Shown here: positions 16,505 to 25,010 of the stretch, in pieces
Numbering within the stretch: position 1 is the first letter of the stretch
How the letters are laid out: the number at the start of each line of letters is the position of its first letter
DNA from: Saliniplasma sp046497075
GTDB lineage: Archaea > Thermoplasmatota > Thermoplasmata > Halarchaeoplasmatales > Halarchaeoplasmataceae
DNA: 27,707 nucleotides
Direction of reading: 5' to 3'
Assembly (NCBI GenBank): GCA_046497075.1
Contig: JAWOGF010000010.1
Span: 1 to 27,707 of the forward strand
The notes under the pieces: generated by a model
Told to the model about the DNA's origin: nothing
Database searches by the model: none
The model's input: only the letters and a program-made list of their open reading frames with translations
Program-made: the position numbers and the translations under genes

Positions 16505-17335
16505 ATGAAGTTTCGAGCAGCTGAAGATATAGTTCAAGACACTGAGAAAGGTGCTTCTGAGCTATTTTTCGAAGCCGGTGAGAGTATTATTCAGTTGAAT
16601 GGAGAAGCAGCTGAAGAGTACGCTGTCGAACTGGTCCAGAACCGATATTCTATGTCACCCCTTGTGAATCTTGCTAACAGAACTTTCGAGGCAGTTGAAG
16701 AGGGTAAGCATCGTGAGAACATCAGGGATTACCTTTTAGAGGTCGAACGATCTAAAAAAAGAGCTGTAAAAAACGCTCTCGACCTATTGAGTTCTTTCAC
16801 GCATGTGGGGACATTGAGCTACAGTTCTACGGTGATCGATGTTTTAAAAGATATCGAAGAGGTGTCCGTTCTGGAATCTAGACCTTTATTCGAGGGTAGG
16901 AAGACCGCCGAGATACTTCATGGGAAAGGTGTGGAAGTTGATTTCTACCCGGACTCTGCAGTTCACGATATGCTGCTTGACGTCGATGCTTTTCTTGTGG
17001 GTAGTGACTCCCTTTCTGAAGAAGGTTTCACGAATAAAACGGGCACCAGTACCGCAGCCATTGTCTGCCTATACCTTAAAAAACCTGTTTATGTGGTTTC
17101 AGACATATCGAAGGTGCTTCCCAAAGGTATCCCTCTTCACTTTGAAGAACAGCATGATCCCAAAGAGGTCTGGGAAACTGACCTCGACGTTACGATCCAC
17201 AACGATTATTTTGAAAAGATATCCTGGATCGATAACATAACTTTGATCACCGGAGATGGGATCATTGAAAACAAGAAAAAGATACAAAGTGAAAGGGTTT
17301 CAGAGAATCTAATGAAGTACCATCCTAGGGTGTGA
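16505..17335 (+). CDS. eIF2B alpha/beta/delta-like protein (IF-2B superfamily)
   Basis: A 276-residue member of the superfamily that includes eIF2B regulatory subunits, methylthioribose-1-phosphate isomerase and ribose-1,5-bisphosphate isomerase. The Rossmann-like half has VGTLSYSSTVIDVL, VSVLESRPLFEGRKTAEIL, FLVGSDSLSEEGFTNKTGTS and PVYVVSDISKVLP. Aspartate in VGSDSL matches the isomerase catalytic Asp, but the catalytic Cys found in the equivalent THCHS/TCNTG segment is replaced by Ser (TLSYSS). This argues against a standard isomerase and favours an eIF2B-like or divergent role. It lies 21 nt after the GDPD gene, so cotranscription is likely. Its 3' end overlaps the convergent aminotransferase gene by 11 bp. 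Confidence 0.8.
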   Translation: MKFRAAEDIVQDTEKGASELFFEAGESIIQLNGEAAEEYAVELVQNRYSMSPLVNLANRTFEAVEEGKHRENIRDYLLEVERSKKRAVKNALDLLSSFTHVGTLSYSSTVIDVLKDIEEVSVLESRPLFEGRKTAEILHGKGVEVDFYPDSAVHDMLLDVDAFLVGSDSLSEEGFTNKTGTSTAAIVCLYLKKPVYVVSDISKVLPKGIPLHFEEQHDPKEVWETDLDVTIHNDYFEKISWIDNITLITGDGIIENKKKIQSERVSENLMKYHPRV

Positions 17336-18587
17336 TAAGCGTTTCTTTGATCTCTCCCTCTTCTTCCTTCAATTTGACCTCGTCCCTGATCACGTTGGCC
17401 AATCTTTCTATACCGGTTCGTATCTCTTCCTCGGAAGAATGTGTAAAATTCAAACGCATAGTATTGTGTCCGTCCTCTTCTACGTAAAAAGCGTCGCCGA
17501 CTACGTAGGCTACTTTTTCTTCGATAGCCTTTTCGAACATCTCCCGGGTATCGATGTTCTCGGGCAGCCTTGCCCATATGAACATACCTCCTTTAGGTCT
17601 GTTCCATTCAACGTAATCCGGCATGTGTTCTTTCATGGCATCCAGCATGGTCAGTCTTTTCTCATCGTATAACTTTTTGATATACTCCAGGTGTTCATCG
17701 AGAACTCCTTCAGATATGTATTTGTAAGCTACGTACTGCCCGAATGGATTCGTACATAAGTCAGTGGCCTGTTTGGCGATGACCATCTTATCGATGAAGT
17801 CTTTCGGACCGACACACCAGGCTATCCTAAATCCGGGTGCTAGGATCTTAGAGAATGTTTGAAGTCTAACGACTCTATCTTCACTGTCCAGGGACATCAG
17901 ATGGGGTTGTGGAGACCCTTCGTAACGAAGGTAAGAATAAGGTGAATCTTCTACCACTAAAACGTCGTGTTTAGACGCTATATCCAGTAATTTCCTCCTT
18001 TTATCACCGGGTATGGTAGCACCCGAAGGATTCTGGAAAGTCGGGACCAGGTACACGAATTTAGGTTTGCATCCCTTACCTTCTAGTTCCGTCAATTTTT
18101 CATCTAGAAGATCCATATCCATACCATCTTTTTTTACCGGAACACTTTCCATATTACCTTGGAAAGCTCTGAAAGCACCAGTGGCCCCAAGATATGTTGG
18201 TGAACCGACGACGATAGTATCGCCGGGGTCGAGTAAGATCTTACTTAGAAGGTCCAGAGCTTGTTGTGAACCGTGTGTTATCAAGATATTATCTTTGTCC
18301 ACATCCATGCCTCTTTTTGTCATCCTCTCCGCCAGTATCTCCCTCAAAGGTGTGATCCCTTCGGTAGAACCATACTGTAGTGCACTTTCCGGTATATCGT
18401 CCAAGATTCCGTTGATCAGTTCTCTAGTGCTTTCTACAGGAAAGGCCTCTGGATTTGGTAATCCTCCTGCAAAAGAGATTATGCCGGGTTTTTGCGTTAA
18501 CTTCAGCAGTTCTCTAATCTCGGAGGCTTTCATGGATTTAGCTCTTTCCGAAAATATTTGGTTGCATATCACCATATATATCAACAT
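17325..18587 (-). CDS. PLP-dependent aminotransferase, class I/II (LysN-like)
   Basis: A fold-type I aminotransferase of 420 residues. Motifs include FSERAKSMKASEIRELLKLT near the start, SFAGGLPNPEAFP (38-50), YGSTEG (72-77), VPTFQNPSG with N186, ED214SPYSYLRYEG, and the Schiff-base lysine K247 in TFSKILAPGFR with R254 for the phosphate. The sequence closely resembles the 2-aminoadipate/LysN and MocR-related subgroup that accepts several amino acids, so exact substrate is uncertain. A TATA-like GAAAATAATAAG (18609-18620) is centred about 27 nt before ATG 18587, supporting that start as leaderless, although an ATG four codons inside is possible. It is convergent with the eIF2B-like gene. Confidence 0.93.
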   Translation of the reverse strand: MLIYMVICNQIFSERAKSMKASEIRELLKLTQKPGIISFAGGLPNPEAFPVESTRELINGILDDIPESALQYGSTEGITPLREILAERMTKRGMDVDKDNILITHGSQQALDLLSKILLDPGDTIVVGSPTYLGATGAFRAFQGNMESVPVKKDGMDMDLLDEKLTELEGKGCKPKFVYLVPTFQNPSGATIPGDKRRKLLDIASKHDVLVVEDSPYSYLRYEGSPQPHLMSLDSEDRVVRLQTFSKILAPGFRIAWCVGPKDFIDKMVIAKQATDLCTNPFGQYVAYKYISEGVLDEHLEYIKKLYDEKRLTMLDAMKEHMPDYVEWNRPKGGMFIWARLPENIDTREMFEKAIEEKVAYVVGDAFYVEEDGHNTMRLNFTHSSEEEIRTGIERLANVIRDEVKLKEEEGEIKETLITP

Positions 18588-18608
18588 TTCAAGAAAAGCG
18601 CCCCCTAT

Positions 18609-18620
18609 CTTATTATTTTC
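18609..18620 (-). promoter_or_regulatory. TATA-like box of the aminotransferase gene
   Basis: GAAAATAATAAG on the minus strand is centred about 27 nt upstream of the predicted ATG, the spacing expected for a leaderless archaeal transcript. Confidence 0.45.
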
Positions 18621-18629
18621 GGTCGCTTT

Positions 18630-19964
18630 TTAACTCTTATCTAATGTTTTAGCCACCCTTCTATCGAAATCATCTAGGAAGTCATCTTTGTACTCCTTTG
18701 AGACCGTAGCACCAGCGGCGATATCGTGTCCGCCTCCACGTCCATCGAACTTTTTAGCGGTTTCCCGACACAGCATACCAAGATCCAGTCCCTTATCCAC
18801 CAATTTTCTAGTACCTCTAGCTGAGATATCTATATCATCATCGAGTTCACATATCCCCAATGTGGGTTTACTCTGGTCGAAGATATAAAGCATAGCGAGC
18901 CCGGCTAATTCTCCTTTCCTTTCCTTCTTCTCCTCGAAGAAATATTGGATGTTAACTTTTTCCGTTGGACCTTCCTCTTCTAAATCCTGTAACCTCTCTA
19001 CCATCTTTTCCCTGTAGGTCTTACGTATCTCCTTGGTTTTTTCCAAAGCATCTTTGTCTCCAAGGCAGATCGACATACCCAACCCTGCTTGTTTTGTACG
19101 TGCGGCGGAATTTAGAAGTTTATAAAGTATGTCTACAGAGGTCCCGTATCTATTGGAGATGTAGTGGCATCCTCTGATACTTTCTATCACCTGTGACGGG
19201 ATATCTGTTTCGATTAAAGAGACTACGAGTAGGGTGTTCAGCTTCCTTTCAGCTTTGCTAGGTATATCCTCGACTGGTGTTTCGGGATCTATATCTAGGT
19301 CTTCTAAGATCTGTTCGATATCTTTTTTTCTACCGGATATCCCTGGAAAATAGGGATCACCGGCCTTCATCAGAGCTTCTTTGATATCCTCACCGTCTAT
19401 GAAAAGTCCCTCCTTTTCGATCAGTTCTTCCCTTTCTAATGCCTCATCTAGCAGTGAACTGTTCATACCTTTGAAACCGTTCAAGTTCTGCTTGTCCGCA
19501 GCAGCCCCGGCTAGACCGTATAGAGACAGAGAAACGTTCTTTTTATCGTAGAGCTCAGAAAGGAGCAGTGCTAGTGTGCCTCCGCTCACCTCGCTGGAAC
19601 CATCGATGTCGTGATCATGAGGGTTGATATATACGTGCTCATCATCTTCACTTTCAATGCTTTCATCTACCTTGTGATGATCTAAAACTATCACAGGTTC
19701 ATCGATATCCTTGATCCTTCTTAGATGGCTGTTACCTATATCTGTTAAAATGATCGGAAGGTCTTTAGGTAAATTCTCTGGAATTTTACTGACGAATCTA
19801 GCGTGGAATCCCTTATTTTCCCTCATCAATGTGAGTGCTAAAACGGATGCTGCCGATATTCCATCTCCATCATAATGTGATATGATCCTGAATTTATCAT
19901 AAGAATCTAAAATCCCCAAAGCGGATTCGTATTTTTTTTCTAGCCCTTTCGGTAATTCTACCAC
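18630..19964 (-). CDS. recJ: Archaeal RecJ-like DHH phosphoesterase / single-strand nuclease (GAN/Cdc45 relative)
   Basis: A DHH-family phosphoesterase of 444 residues. Motif I is ISHYDGDG (28-35, D32 and D34), motif II has D75 in LTDIGNS, motif III is DHH at 95-97, and motif IV is INPHDHDIDGSSEVSGGTL. A DHHA1-type C-terminus has GRGGGHDIAAGATV. All metal-binding residues are present, so it should be an active nuclease, unlike eukaryotic Cdc45. Archaeal members act with GINS and the CMG-like helicase or in repair. The start is GTG at 19964 with GGGGAGGG just upstream. It lies 19 nt after the rps15 gene on the same strand, a gene order kept in many archaea, and is probably cotranscribed with it. 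Confidence 0.92.
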   Translation of the reverse strand: MVELPKGLEKKYESALGILDSYDKFRIISHYDGDGISAASVLALTLMRENKGFHARFVSKIPENLPKDLPIILTDIGNSHLRRIKDIDEPVIVLDHHKVDESIESEDDEHVYINPHDHDIDGSSEVSGGTLALLLSELYDKKNVSLSLYGLAGAAADKQNLNGFKGMNSSLLDEALEREELIEKEGLFIDGEDIKEALMKAGDPYFPGISGRKKDIEQILEDLDIDPETPVEDIPSKAERKLNTLLVVSLIETDIPSQVIESIRGCHYISNRYGTSVDILYKLLNSAARTKQAGLGMSICLGDKDALEKTKEIRKTYREKMVERLQDLEEEGPTEKVNIQYFFEEKKERKGELAGLAMLYIFDQSKPTLGICELDDDIDISARGTRKLVDKGLDLGMLCRETAKKFDGRGGGHDIAAGATVSKEYKDDFLDDFDRRVAKTLDKS

Positions 19965-19983
19965 ATTCCCTCCCCTACTTTGA

Positions 19984-20439
19984 TTATTGTGTGAGCATCT
20001 CGGCTACATCTAGTGAATATTTCCACTCTTCAGGTATCTTTCCTTCTTCCTTATAATACTTTGTTAGTCTTCTTATCTTTGATTCAACCAGTTGAAGACC
20101 TCTCTTGTTCTTCAAGTCCTTCGAATTCTCCTCTAGATGTTCACTAAGGTTGACAGCTTTCTCCATAAGGTTTAGTAGATCCTGTGGAAAATCTTGATAG
20201 ACTCCGTTTTCCTCCAATATATCAGTAACGTCTTTATCAGTAGCCAATTGAACGTTCGGTACGGCGTACTGGTCTCTAAGTATAACCCCTATCTCACTAG
20301 GAGTTTTTCCTCTTTTATACAACTGAAGTATCTTCTCTTCGATCTCTTCTGCATCCATCTTCACCCAATCCGGGTTAGATGTTATATAGGGTCGTGTAGA
20401 ACCTGATCTTCCGCGTTTTGAATTGTGCATTCTAGACAT
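19984..20439 (-). CDS. rps15: 30S ribosomal protein S15 (uS15, archaeal form)
   Basis: A 151-residue small-subunit protein. The archaeal/eukaryotic N-terminal extension reads MSRMHNSKRGRSGSTRP, followed by WVKMDAEEIEEKILQLYKRG and GVILRDQYAVPNVQ; the conserved core with LNLMEKAVNLSEHLEENSKDLKNKRGLQLVESKIRRLTKYY binds 16S rRNA. The start at 20439 has GGAGG 7 nt upstream and gives the standard length; a longer reading from 20475 would add 12 residues not seen in the family. It heads a two-gene unit with the RecJ-like nuclease and is divergent from the phosphatase gene, sharing a promoter region at 20440-20557. Confidence 0.96.
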   Translation of the reverse strand: MSRMHNSKRGRSGSTRPYITSNPDWVKMDAEEIEEKILQLYKRGKTPSEIGVILRDQYAVPNVQLATDKDVTDILEENGVYQDFPQDLLNLMEKAVNLSEHLEENSKDLKNKRGLQLVESKIRRLTKYYKEEGKIPEEWKYSLDVAEMLTQ

Positions 20440-20557
20440 AGTAAACCTCCGATTAAACTCGGGGATTCCATTCATATATGTTCTAATACTTAAAAGTGAC
20501 TGTTGTGGTCCTGTTCTATCTTTTTACCTATTCACTTTCCTGTTTAGGGGTATTGCA

Positions 20558-21925
20558 ATGGATATCCAAACACGTGCAAAATATCCAAATACCCCTTTCT
20601 GTTTGTATTACTTCATGGGTTTCTTGGATAGATTACTCGGTCGAGATTTTAAGACCGTTGTCTTGGCCTTAGATGGTTTATCTTACAATTTCATAACAGA
20701 CATGTATGAGAAGGGAGAATTCAAAAATCTAGGCTCACCGGGATACCGAAAGATGGACTCTGTTTATCCAACCCTTTCTTCGGTTGCCTGGTCGTCCTTC
20801 ATGACCGGTAAGAATCCAGGTAAACACGATGTGTATGGTTTTACGGATAGGAGATCAGGAGATGGACGTATCCAGAACACCGATTTCTCAGCTTTGAAAG
20901 CCCGAACACTCTGGGATTATCTTAGCGGTAAGAAGAAAAAAGTATTCGTTATGAACGTTCCGATGACCTACCCCCCTGAGAAAGTCAACGGTAAGATGGT
21001 ATCCGGTTTCTCATGTAGAGACCTTACGAAAGGAACTTTTCCTAAAGAGTTCGCCTCAGAACTTTATAAATTGGGTTATAAGATAGACGTAGATTCTTCA
21101 CTAGCTTTTGAGAACCTTGATAAGTTTTTGAAGGATGTTCACAAGACGTTCGATTCCCGGAGGAAAGTTATGTTTCATTATCTAGATGAGAAATGGGACT
21201 TCATGATGTTCCATTTCATGGCACCTCATCGTATCAATCATTTCATGCTGGGTAATCATATAGACGGGGGTCGATATGCTGATGATTTCCTGTCCTTTTA
21301 TAAAAAAGTCGACAAGATGGTTGGCCAGGTAAGAAGATCACTAGACGAGGATGATAAGCTGATGATCTTATCAGATCACGGTTTCACCAGATTGGAGAAG
21401 CAAGTTCAACTCAATAAGTGGCTCATGGAGGAAGGTTATCTAGAAGAGGTCAAAGATTTTACTGGTATCTCTAGAGATACCAAAGCTTACAGTTTGGTCC
21501 CGGGGAGGATATACATCAATCTTGAAGGAAGAGAAAAGAACGGAGGAGTTTCGAGGAACGAATACAGGCAGTTAAGGGATGAGTTAATGGAAAAATTGTG
21601 GAATCTAAGGGATCCTATGTCGGGTAGGGAGATCGTGGATAAGGTGTTCAAGCGTGAAGAGATCTATTCCGGATCATATGTCAAGAACGCACCTGACCTC
21701 TTAGTCCATCCAAAAGACGGGTATGATCTTAAAGGTAAATTCGGTAAAGTGGACTTTGTCAGCCGAGGATTGAGAAATGGTATGCATTCCTACGATGACG
21801 CTTTCGTTTACTCTGATCCCCCCATAAAAGGGGATAACCCTAGTATATTAGACCTTTATCCCACCATCTTGGATATGATGAAGGTAAAAAAACCTAAAGA
21901 TCTGGACGGTAAATCTTTACTGTGA
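20558..21925 (+). CDS. Alkaline-phosphatase superfamily phosphodiesterase
   Basis: A 455-residue enzyme of the type I phosphodiesterase / nucleotide pyrophosphatase group (COG3379-like). The metal-binding aspartate is in VVLALDGLSYN, the nucleophilic threonine is likely in YPTLSSVAWSSFMTGKNPG, the SDHGF motif supplies an Asp-His pair, and GMHSYDDAFVYS supplies a late His. The C-terminus LDLYPTILDMMKVKKPKDLDGKSL is typical of the family. No signal peptide is visible, so it should be cytoplasmic. The chosen ATG has AGGGG 7 nt upstream; reading from 20423 would overlap the divergent rps15 promoter and add a non-conserved tail, and an inner ATG at 20612 is an alternative. Substrate unknown. It ends 5 bp from the convergent DUF2240 gene. 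Confidence 0.85.
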   Translation: MDIQTRAKYPNTPFCLYYFMGFLDRLLGRDFKTVVLALDGLSYNFITDMYEKGEFKNLGSPGYRKMDSVYPTLSSVAWSSFMTGKNPGKHDVYGFTDRRSGDGRIQNTDFSALKARTLWDYLSGKKKKVFVMNVPMTYPPEKVNGKMVSGFSCRDLTKGTFPKEFASELYKLGYKIDVDSSLAFENLDKFLKDVHKTFDSRRKVMFHYLDEKWDFMMFHFMAPHRINHFMLGNHIDGGRYADDFLSFYKKVDKMVGQVRRSLDEDDKLMILSDHGFTRLEKQVQLNKWLMEEGYLEEVKDFTGISRDTKAYSLVPGRIYINLEGREKNGGVSRNEYRQLRDELMEKLWNLRDPMSGREIVDKVFKREEIYSGSYVKNAPDLLVHPKDGYDLKGKFGKVDFVSRGLRNGMHSYDDAFVYSDPPIKGDNPSILDLYPTILDMMKVKKPKDLDGKSLL

Positions 21926-21930
21926 TCACA

Positions 21931-22407
21931 TCAACGCCCACGTACCTTTTTCCTGATATCCTCGATGTATTTTTGTTTCTTCGGCAGATCGAGTTCGAGT
22001 TCCTGAGCGAGAAGCAGCAAAGCGGCCTCTATCTCTATATTCATAGTGTCCTGTTTGACATTAACTCGAGACATGACCTCCTGCCTGTCAAGGTTGCTGT
22101 GCATCACTACATCGTCGAGCATACTCTGGAATAACGGTTTCTTTTTCTCCTCGAGTATCCTCTTCGGAGGTTCGAAACCCAGAGGGATATCTATATCATT
22201 ATAATCGAAACGGATCTTGACTCTATCTCCCTTAAGATCCACCAGCCCTTCTTTTCTAGCTATCCCCAGGAGCTTTTTTGCTTCACTAGATGAGAACCAT
22301 CCAAGGTCAGCCGGTGGCCCGTAGACGAAATCGTCTTTATCTATCTCTTCAGACCCCATCCTTTGGAAGATGAAAGCAACCGTATACTTCAGTTCTTGTT
22401 TTGCCAT
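21931..22407 (-). CDS. DUF2240 family protein
   Basis: A 158-residue protein of the archaeal DUF2240 family, recognised by the N-terminal YTVAFIFQRMGSEEIDKDDF, PADLGWFSSSEAKKLLGIARKEGLV (winged-helix-like) and DVVMHSNLDRQEVMSRVN in the C-terminal half. No catalytic residues or membrane segments are seen; the protein is mostly helical and charged, so it may bind nucleic acid or protein. Its function is unknown. The ATG lies inside the 3' end of the HisA-like gene (19-nt overlap), indicating coupled translation, and Hjc is the next gene upstream. Confidence 0.85.
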   Translation of the reverse strand: MAKQELKYTVAFIFQRMGSEEIDKDDFVYGPPADLGWFSSSEAKKLLGIARKEGLVDLKGDRVKIRFDYNDIDIPLGFEPPKRILEEKKKPLFQSMLDDVVMHSNLDRQEVMSRVNVKQDTMNIEIEAALLLLAQELELDLPKKQKYIEDIRKKVRGR

Positions 22408-23042
22408 TCTATCGATTCCTCCAGACCTAATATGACTCCGTCTACGCCCTCTTCGTAGTCCTCCCTCTTTTCAATATCTATATTGCCACCGATATAAAGT
22501 TCATATTCCCTCTCGGGTAGGTAATCTATCAAGTTGAGATCAAAATCGTTGCTTCCCAGGTCGTGAATAACAACAGTATCGATCCCATTATCTGTCGCCT
22601 GTCGGATCAACTCTTCCGTACTGTACTTTTTTATCTTTTCAGAGGGTGAGATCACCCCATCTTTATAATCTATACAGAATATCATCTCGTCACTCATCTT
22701 CAACGATTCTTCTATCAGTTCTTTGGAATACATCGTTTTAGTGGAGATCACCACTTTATCCGCTCCTGCGATATAGGCGTCGGTGATAGTAGCAGTATCT
22801 CTAGCCCCTACATCCGCCCATATCTCTTTTCTAGTACCTATCTTTCGTAAAATATCTGATTGTAACCCTCTCCGTTCTATCCCGTCAAGGTCTAAAAAGT
22901 AGATGGTATCGTAACCACTCAACAGATCCATAACATCCCATACATCCATCTTAGATCCGTTTTTAGAATATTCGACGTACCTCTGGTTTTTGGTTATCAC
23001 GGGTTTATTCCCTTTGAAGGACACCGATGGTATCACTTTCAT
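22389..23042 (-). CDS. HisA/HisF-like TIM-barrel protein (COG1411 type)
   Basis: A 217-residue protein resembling the phosphoribosyl isomerase HisA/HisF fold: KVIPSVSFKGNKPVITKNQ at the start, FLDLDGIERRG (beta strand with Asp), EIWADVGARDTATITDAY, ADKVVISTKTM and ELYIGGNIDIEKREDYEEGVDGVILG for the C-terminal phosphate-binding strands. No other histidine-biosynthesis genes are nearby, so it may be the uncharacterised archaeal paralogue rather than HisA itself. ATG 23042 is preferred because CTTTTATTAAG lies 26 nt upstream, giving a leaderless transcript; a GTG at 23063 would add seven residues. Downstream DUF2240 overlaps it. Confidence 0.82.
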   Translation of the reverse strand: MKVIPSVSFKGNKPVITKNQRYVEYSKNGSKMDVWDVMDLLSGYDTIYFLDLDGIERRGLQSDILRKIGTRKEIWADVGARDTATITDAYIAGADKVVISTKTMYSKELIEESLKMSDEMIFCIDYKDGVISPSEKIKKYSTEELIRQATDNGIDTVVIHDLGSNDFDLNLIDYLPEREYELYIGGNIDIEKREDYEEGVDGVILGLEESIEWQNKN

Positions 23043-23062
23043 GTTCCGTAATTTACAAACCA

Positions 23063-23073
23063 CTTAATAAAAG
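23063..23073 (-). promoter_or_regulatory. TATA box of the HisA-like/DUF2240 operon
   Basis: CTTTTATTAAG on the minus strand is centred 26 nt before ATG 23042, and no Shine-Dalgarno sequence precedes that ATG. Confidence 0.5.
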
Positions 23074-23095
23074 GATTGCCCTTCATTATTTGAGT

Positions 23096-23614
23096 TCACG
23101 ATATGAGATGTCTTAGATACGCCAAAAGTTCGTTCAGCGGCATACCTTCGCCCCATTCGATCTTGTAATTTCCGTGGACGGTTGTTTGGATGTGAGGGAT
23201 CTTCCTCTGAAGGACCTGATGTTTTTTCCTCATCCCGTCTATGTCCATCGTGAATATCCGCCATTTATCACCTCTCTGACTTTTCAAACGGAAGGCGTAA
23301 ACCGGAAGAACGTTGCTGTCCTTACATACATCCTTCATCCATTCTGCCTGCTCGCTTAGCCTACCCTCATTCCTAAAATAGAGTACGTTTTCCTTGGATG
23401 ATTTGACTTCTATAGGAAAGGATATCTCTCCTCTCAAAGCTATAAGGTCTATGCCAAGGCTCCCCCCTGCTCTAACCACTAAAAAAGGTATATCATATAT
23501 CGCCTCGTATCCATCTAACTCCCTATCACTGCATGTTTTGGTCGCATTATTGATAACCTCTTCATCAGCGGAAAGGATCCCTTTTAACTCCCGTTCGTAC
23601 TTACCGACGGCCAT
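23096..23614 (-). CDS. hjc: Holliday junction resolvase Hjc-like
   Basis: A structure-specific endonuclease that resolves four-way DNA junctions in recombination and fork repair. The 172-residue protein has the N-terminal KYERELKGIL, then VVRAGGSLGIDLIALRGEISFPIEVKSS with D56, E69 and K71 as the archaeal Hjc nuclease triad; the N-terminal glutamate (about residue 7-9) completes it. About 14 extra residues lie between the N-terminal Glu and the Asp motif compared with standard Hjc proteins, and the C-terminal part (WRIFTMDIDGMRKKHQVLQR) is longer than in small Hjc enzymes. It is preceded by a TATA box 28 nt before the ATG, and is upstream of the HisA-like and DUF2240 genes. Confidence 0.85.
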   Translation of the reverse strand: MAVGKYERELKGILSADEEVINNATKTCSDRELDGYEAIYDIPFLVVRAGGSLGIDLIALRGEISFPIEVKSSKENVLYFRNEGRLSEQAEWMKDVCKDSNVLPVYAFRLKSQRGDKWRIFTMDIDGMRKKHQVLQRKIPHIQTTVHGNYKIEWGEGMPLNELLAYLRHLIS

Positions 23615-23637
23615 CGTTCAAAATAAATCAGCCATAT

Positions 23638-23646
23638 TATTTATAC
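23638..23646 (-). promoter_or_regulatory. TATA box of hjc
   Basis: GTATAAATA on the minus strand is centred 28 nt before the hjc ATG (23614), in the 55-bp spacer after aspS. No Shine-Dalgarno sequence is present. Confidence 0.6.
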
Positions 23647-23669
23647 TTATCAACCGGGGGTGGGTGAAA

Positions 23670-24989
23670 TTACGGTCTTAACCTAGAAGTGTCCCTCGGG
23701 AAAAGTATAGCCTCTCTTATGTTTGAAAGGTCGAGCATCTGTTGAACGAAACGATCGAGTCCTAATCCTATGCCCCCGTGTGTTGGCATACCGTATCTGA
23801 AAGTTTTCAAATAGTCCTCGAAATCCTCTTTGTCCAGCCCGATTTCTTGCATCTGTTTGAGAAGGACATCGTATCGGTGCTCTCTCTGCCCGCCCGAGAC
23901 CAATTCTTGACCCTTATATTCAAGGTCAAAGTATGTTGTGAGGGACGGATCGTACTCCTTTCTCATAGCATAGAACGTACTTTCCTTGAGACGTGTTGGA
24001 AATTCGGTGATGTAGAAGAAGTCCGTATCGTAATTTTCTTTTACATAGTCACCCAGCATCTTCTCGGCTTCAGTATCGATCTCCGGGTCATCATCCCATT
24101 CTTTTCCAAGGTCCTGTAATATATCGATACACCCTCTATGGGTTATCTTCTTGATCGGGTGCTCTGGGACTTCTAGTTCAACACCCAGTTCTCCAAGCTG
24201 TTCATCACCATGTTCTTTAACGTGAGAAAGTGCGTGACTTACCATATAACTGGTCATACTTATTATGTCCTCGGAACCGTCGATGAAAGACATCTCGAAA
24301 TCCACAGAAATGAACTCTGAAGTATGTCTTATGGTGTCGAAATCCTCTGCCCGATATGCCGGTGCGATCTCGTAAACTCTTTCGAAACCGGCGGACATCA
24401 GCATCTGTTTGAATAACTGTGGACTCTGGGCCAGGTGTGCTTTTCCTTCGTAATAATCCACGTCGAATAAAGTAGCGCCCCCTTCGGCCCCTGCAGCTAC
24501 GACTTTTGGAGTGTTAACTTCGATGAAACCTTCCTGTGAAAAGAAATCCCTCATCCCTTCTATCAGAAGGTTCCTTAGTTCGAATATATTCTTTTTATCT
24601 CTCTTCCTAAGATCTAGAAAACGATTGTCGAGTCTCGTAGGTAGTTCTGCATCTACTTTGTCGACGACACCCAGTGGTAAAGGTTTTTCAGCTTCACTGA
24701 TGACTTTGATGGATATCGGGTGTACCTCGTATCCCAGTTCAGTCTGGTCCGTATCCGTCTTCTTCCCTTCTACTTCTATCACACTCTCCCTGGGTATCTC
24801 AACGATATCTTCGAACTCATCTTCTCCCATCTCCTTCTTGACCAGCACTACCTGAAATACATCTTCTTTATCTCTTACTTTTAAGAAAGCTATACCGCCG
24901 AGATTTTTTACCTCCTGTAACCATCCGGCCAGCTTACATTCCTCACCGTCCTCGAGTTCTACCGCGTCCTTTGATTGAATTCTTTTCAT
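23670..24989 (-). CDS. aspS: Aspartate-tRNA ligase (archaeal type)
   Basis: Charges tRNA-Asp (and possibly tRNA-Asn in the non-discriminating form). The 439-residue protein matches archaeal AspRS length. An N-terminal OB-fold anticodon-binding domain with LAGWLQEVKNLGGIAFLKVRD is followed by the class II core: motif 1 around GFIEVNTPKVVAAGAEGG, motif 2 with YRAEDFDTIRHTSEF, and motif 3 with GGIGLGLDRFVQQML, ending PRDTSRLRP. The start at 24989 is chosen because it gives family length and lies exactly 26 nt from a TATA box; a longer reading from 25085 would add 32 residues spanning that promoter. Whether it also charges tRNA-Asn cannot be decided by eye. Confidence 0.96.
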   Translation of the reverse strand: MKRIQSKDAVELEDGEECKLAGWLQEVKNLGGIAFLKVRDKEDVFQVVLVKKEMGEDEFEDIVEIPRESVIEVEGKKTDTDQTELGYEVHPISIKVISEAEKPLPLGVVDKVDAELPTRLDNRFLDLRKRDKKNIFELRNLLIEGMRDFFSQEGFIEVNTPKVVAAGAEGGATLFDVDYYEGKAHLAQSPQLFKQMLMSAGFERVYEIAPAYRAEDFDTIRHTSEFISVDFEMSFIDGSEDIISMTSYMVSHALSHVKEHGDEQLGELGVELEVPEHPIKKITHRGCIDILQDLGKEWDDDPEIDTEAEKMLGDYVKENYDTDFFYITEFPTRLKESTFYAMRKEYDPSLTTYFDLEYKGQELVSGGQREHRYDVLLKQMQEIGLDKEDFEDYLKTFRYGMPTHGGIGLGLDRFVQQMLDLSNIREAILFPRDTSRLRP

Positions 24990-25010
24990 GTTCCCTAATT
25001 CATATTCCCC

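Noticed and set aside
22389..23042. HisA of histidine biosynthesis
   Set aside because: The fold fits, but no his genes adjoin and the sequence looks closer to the archaeal COG1411 paralogue, so no hisA symbol was given.
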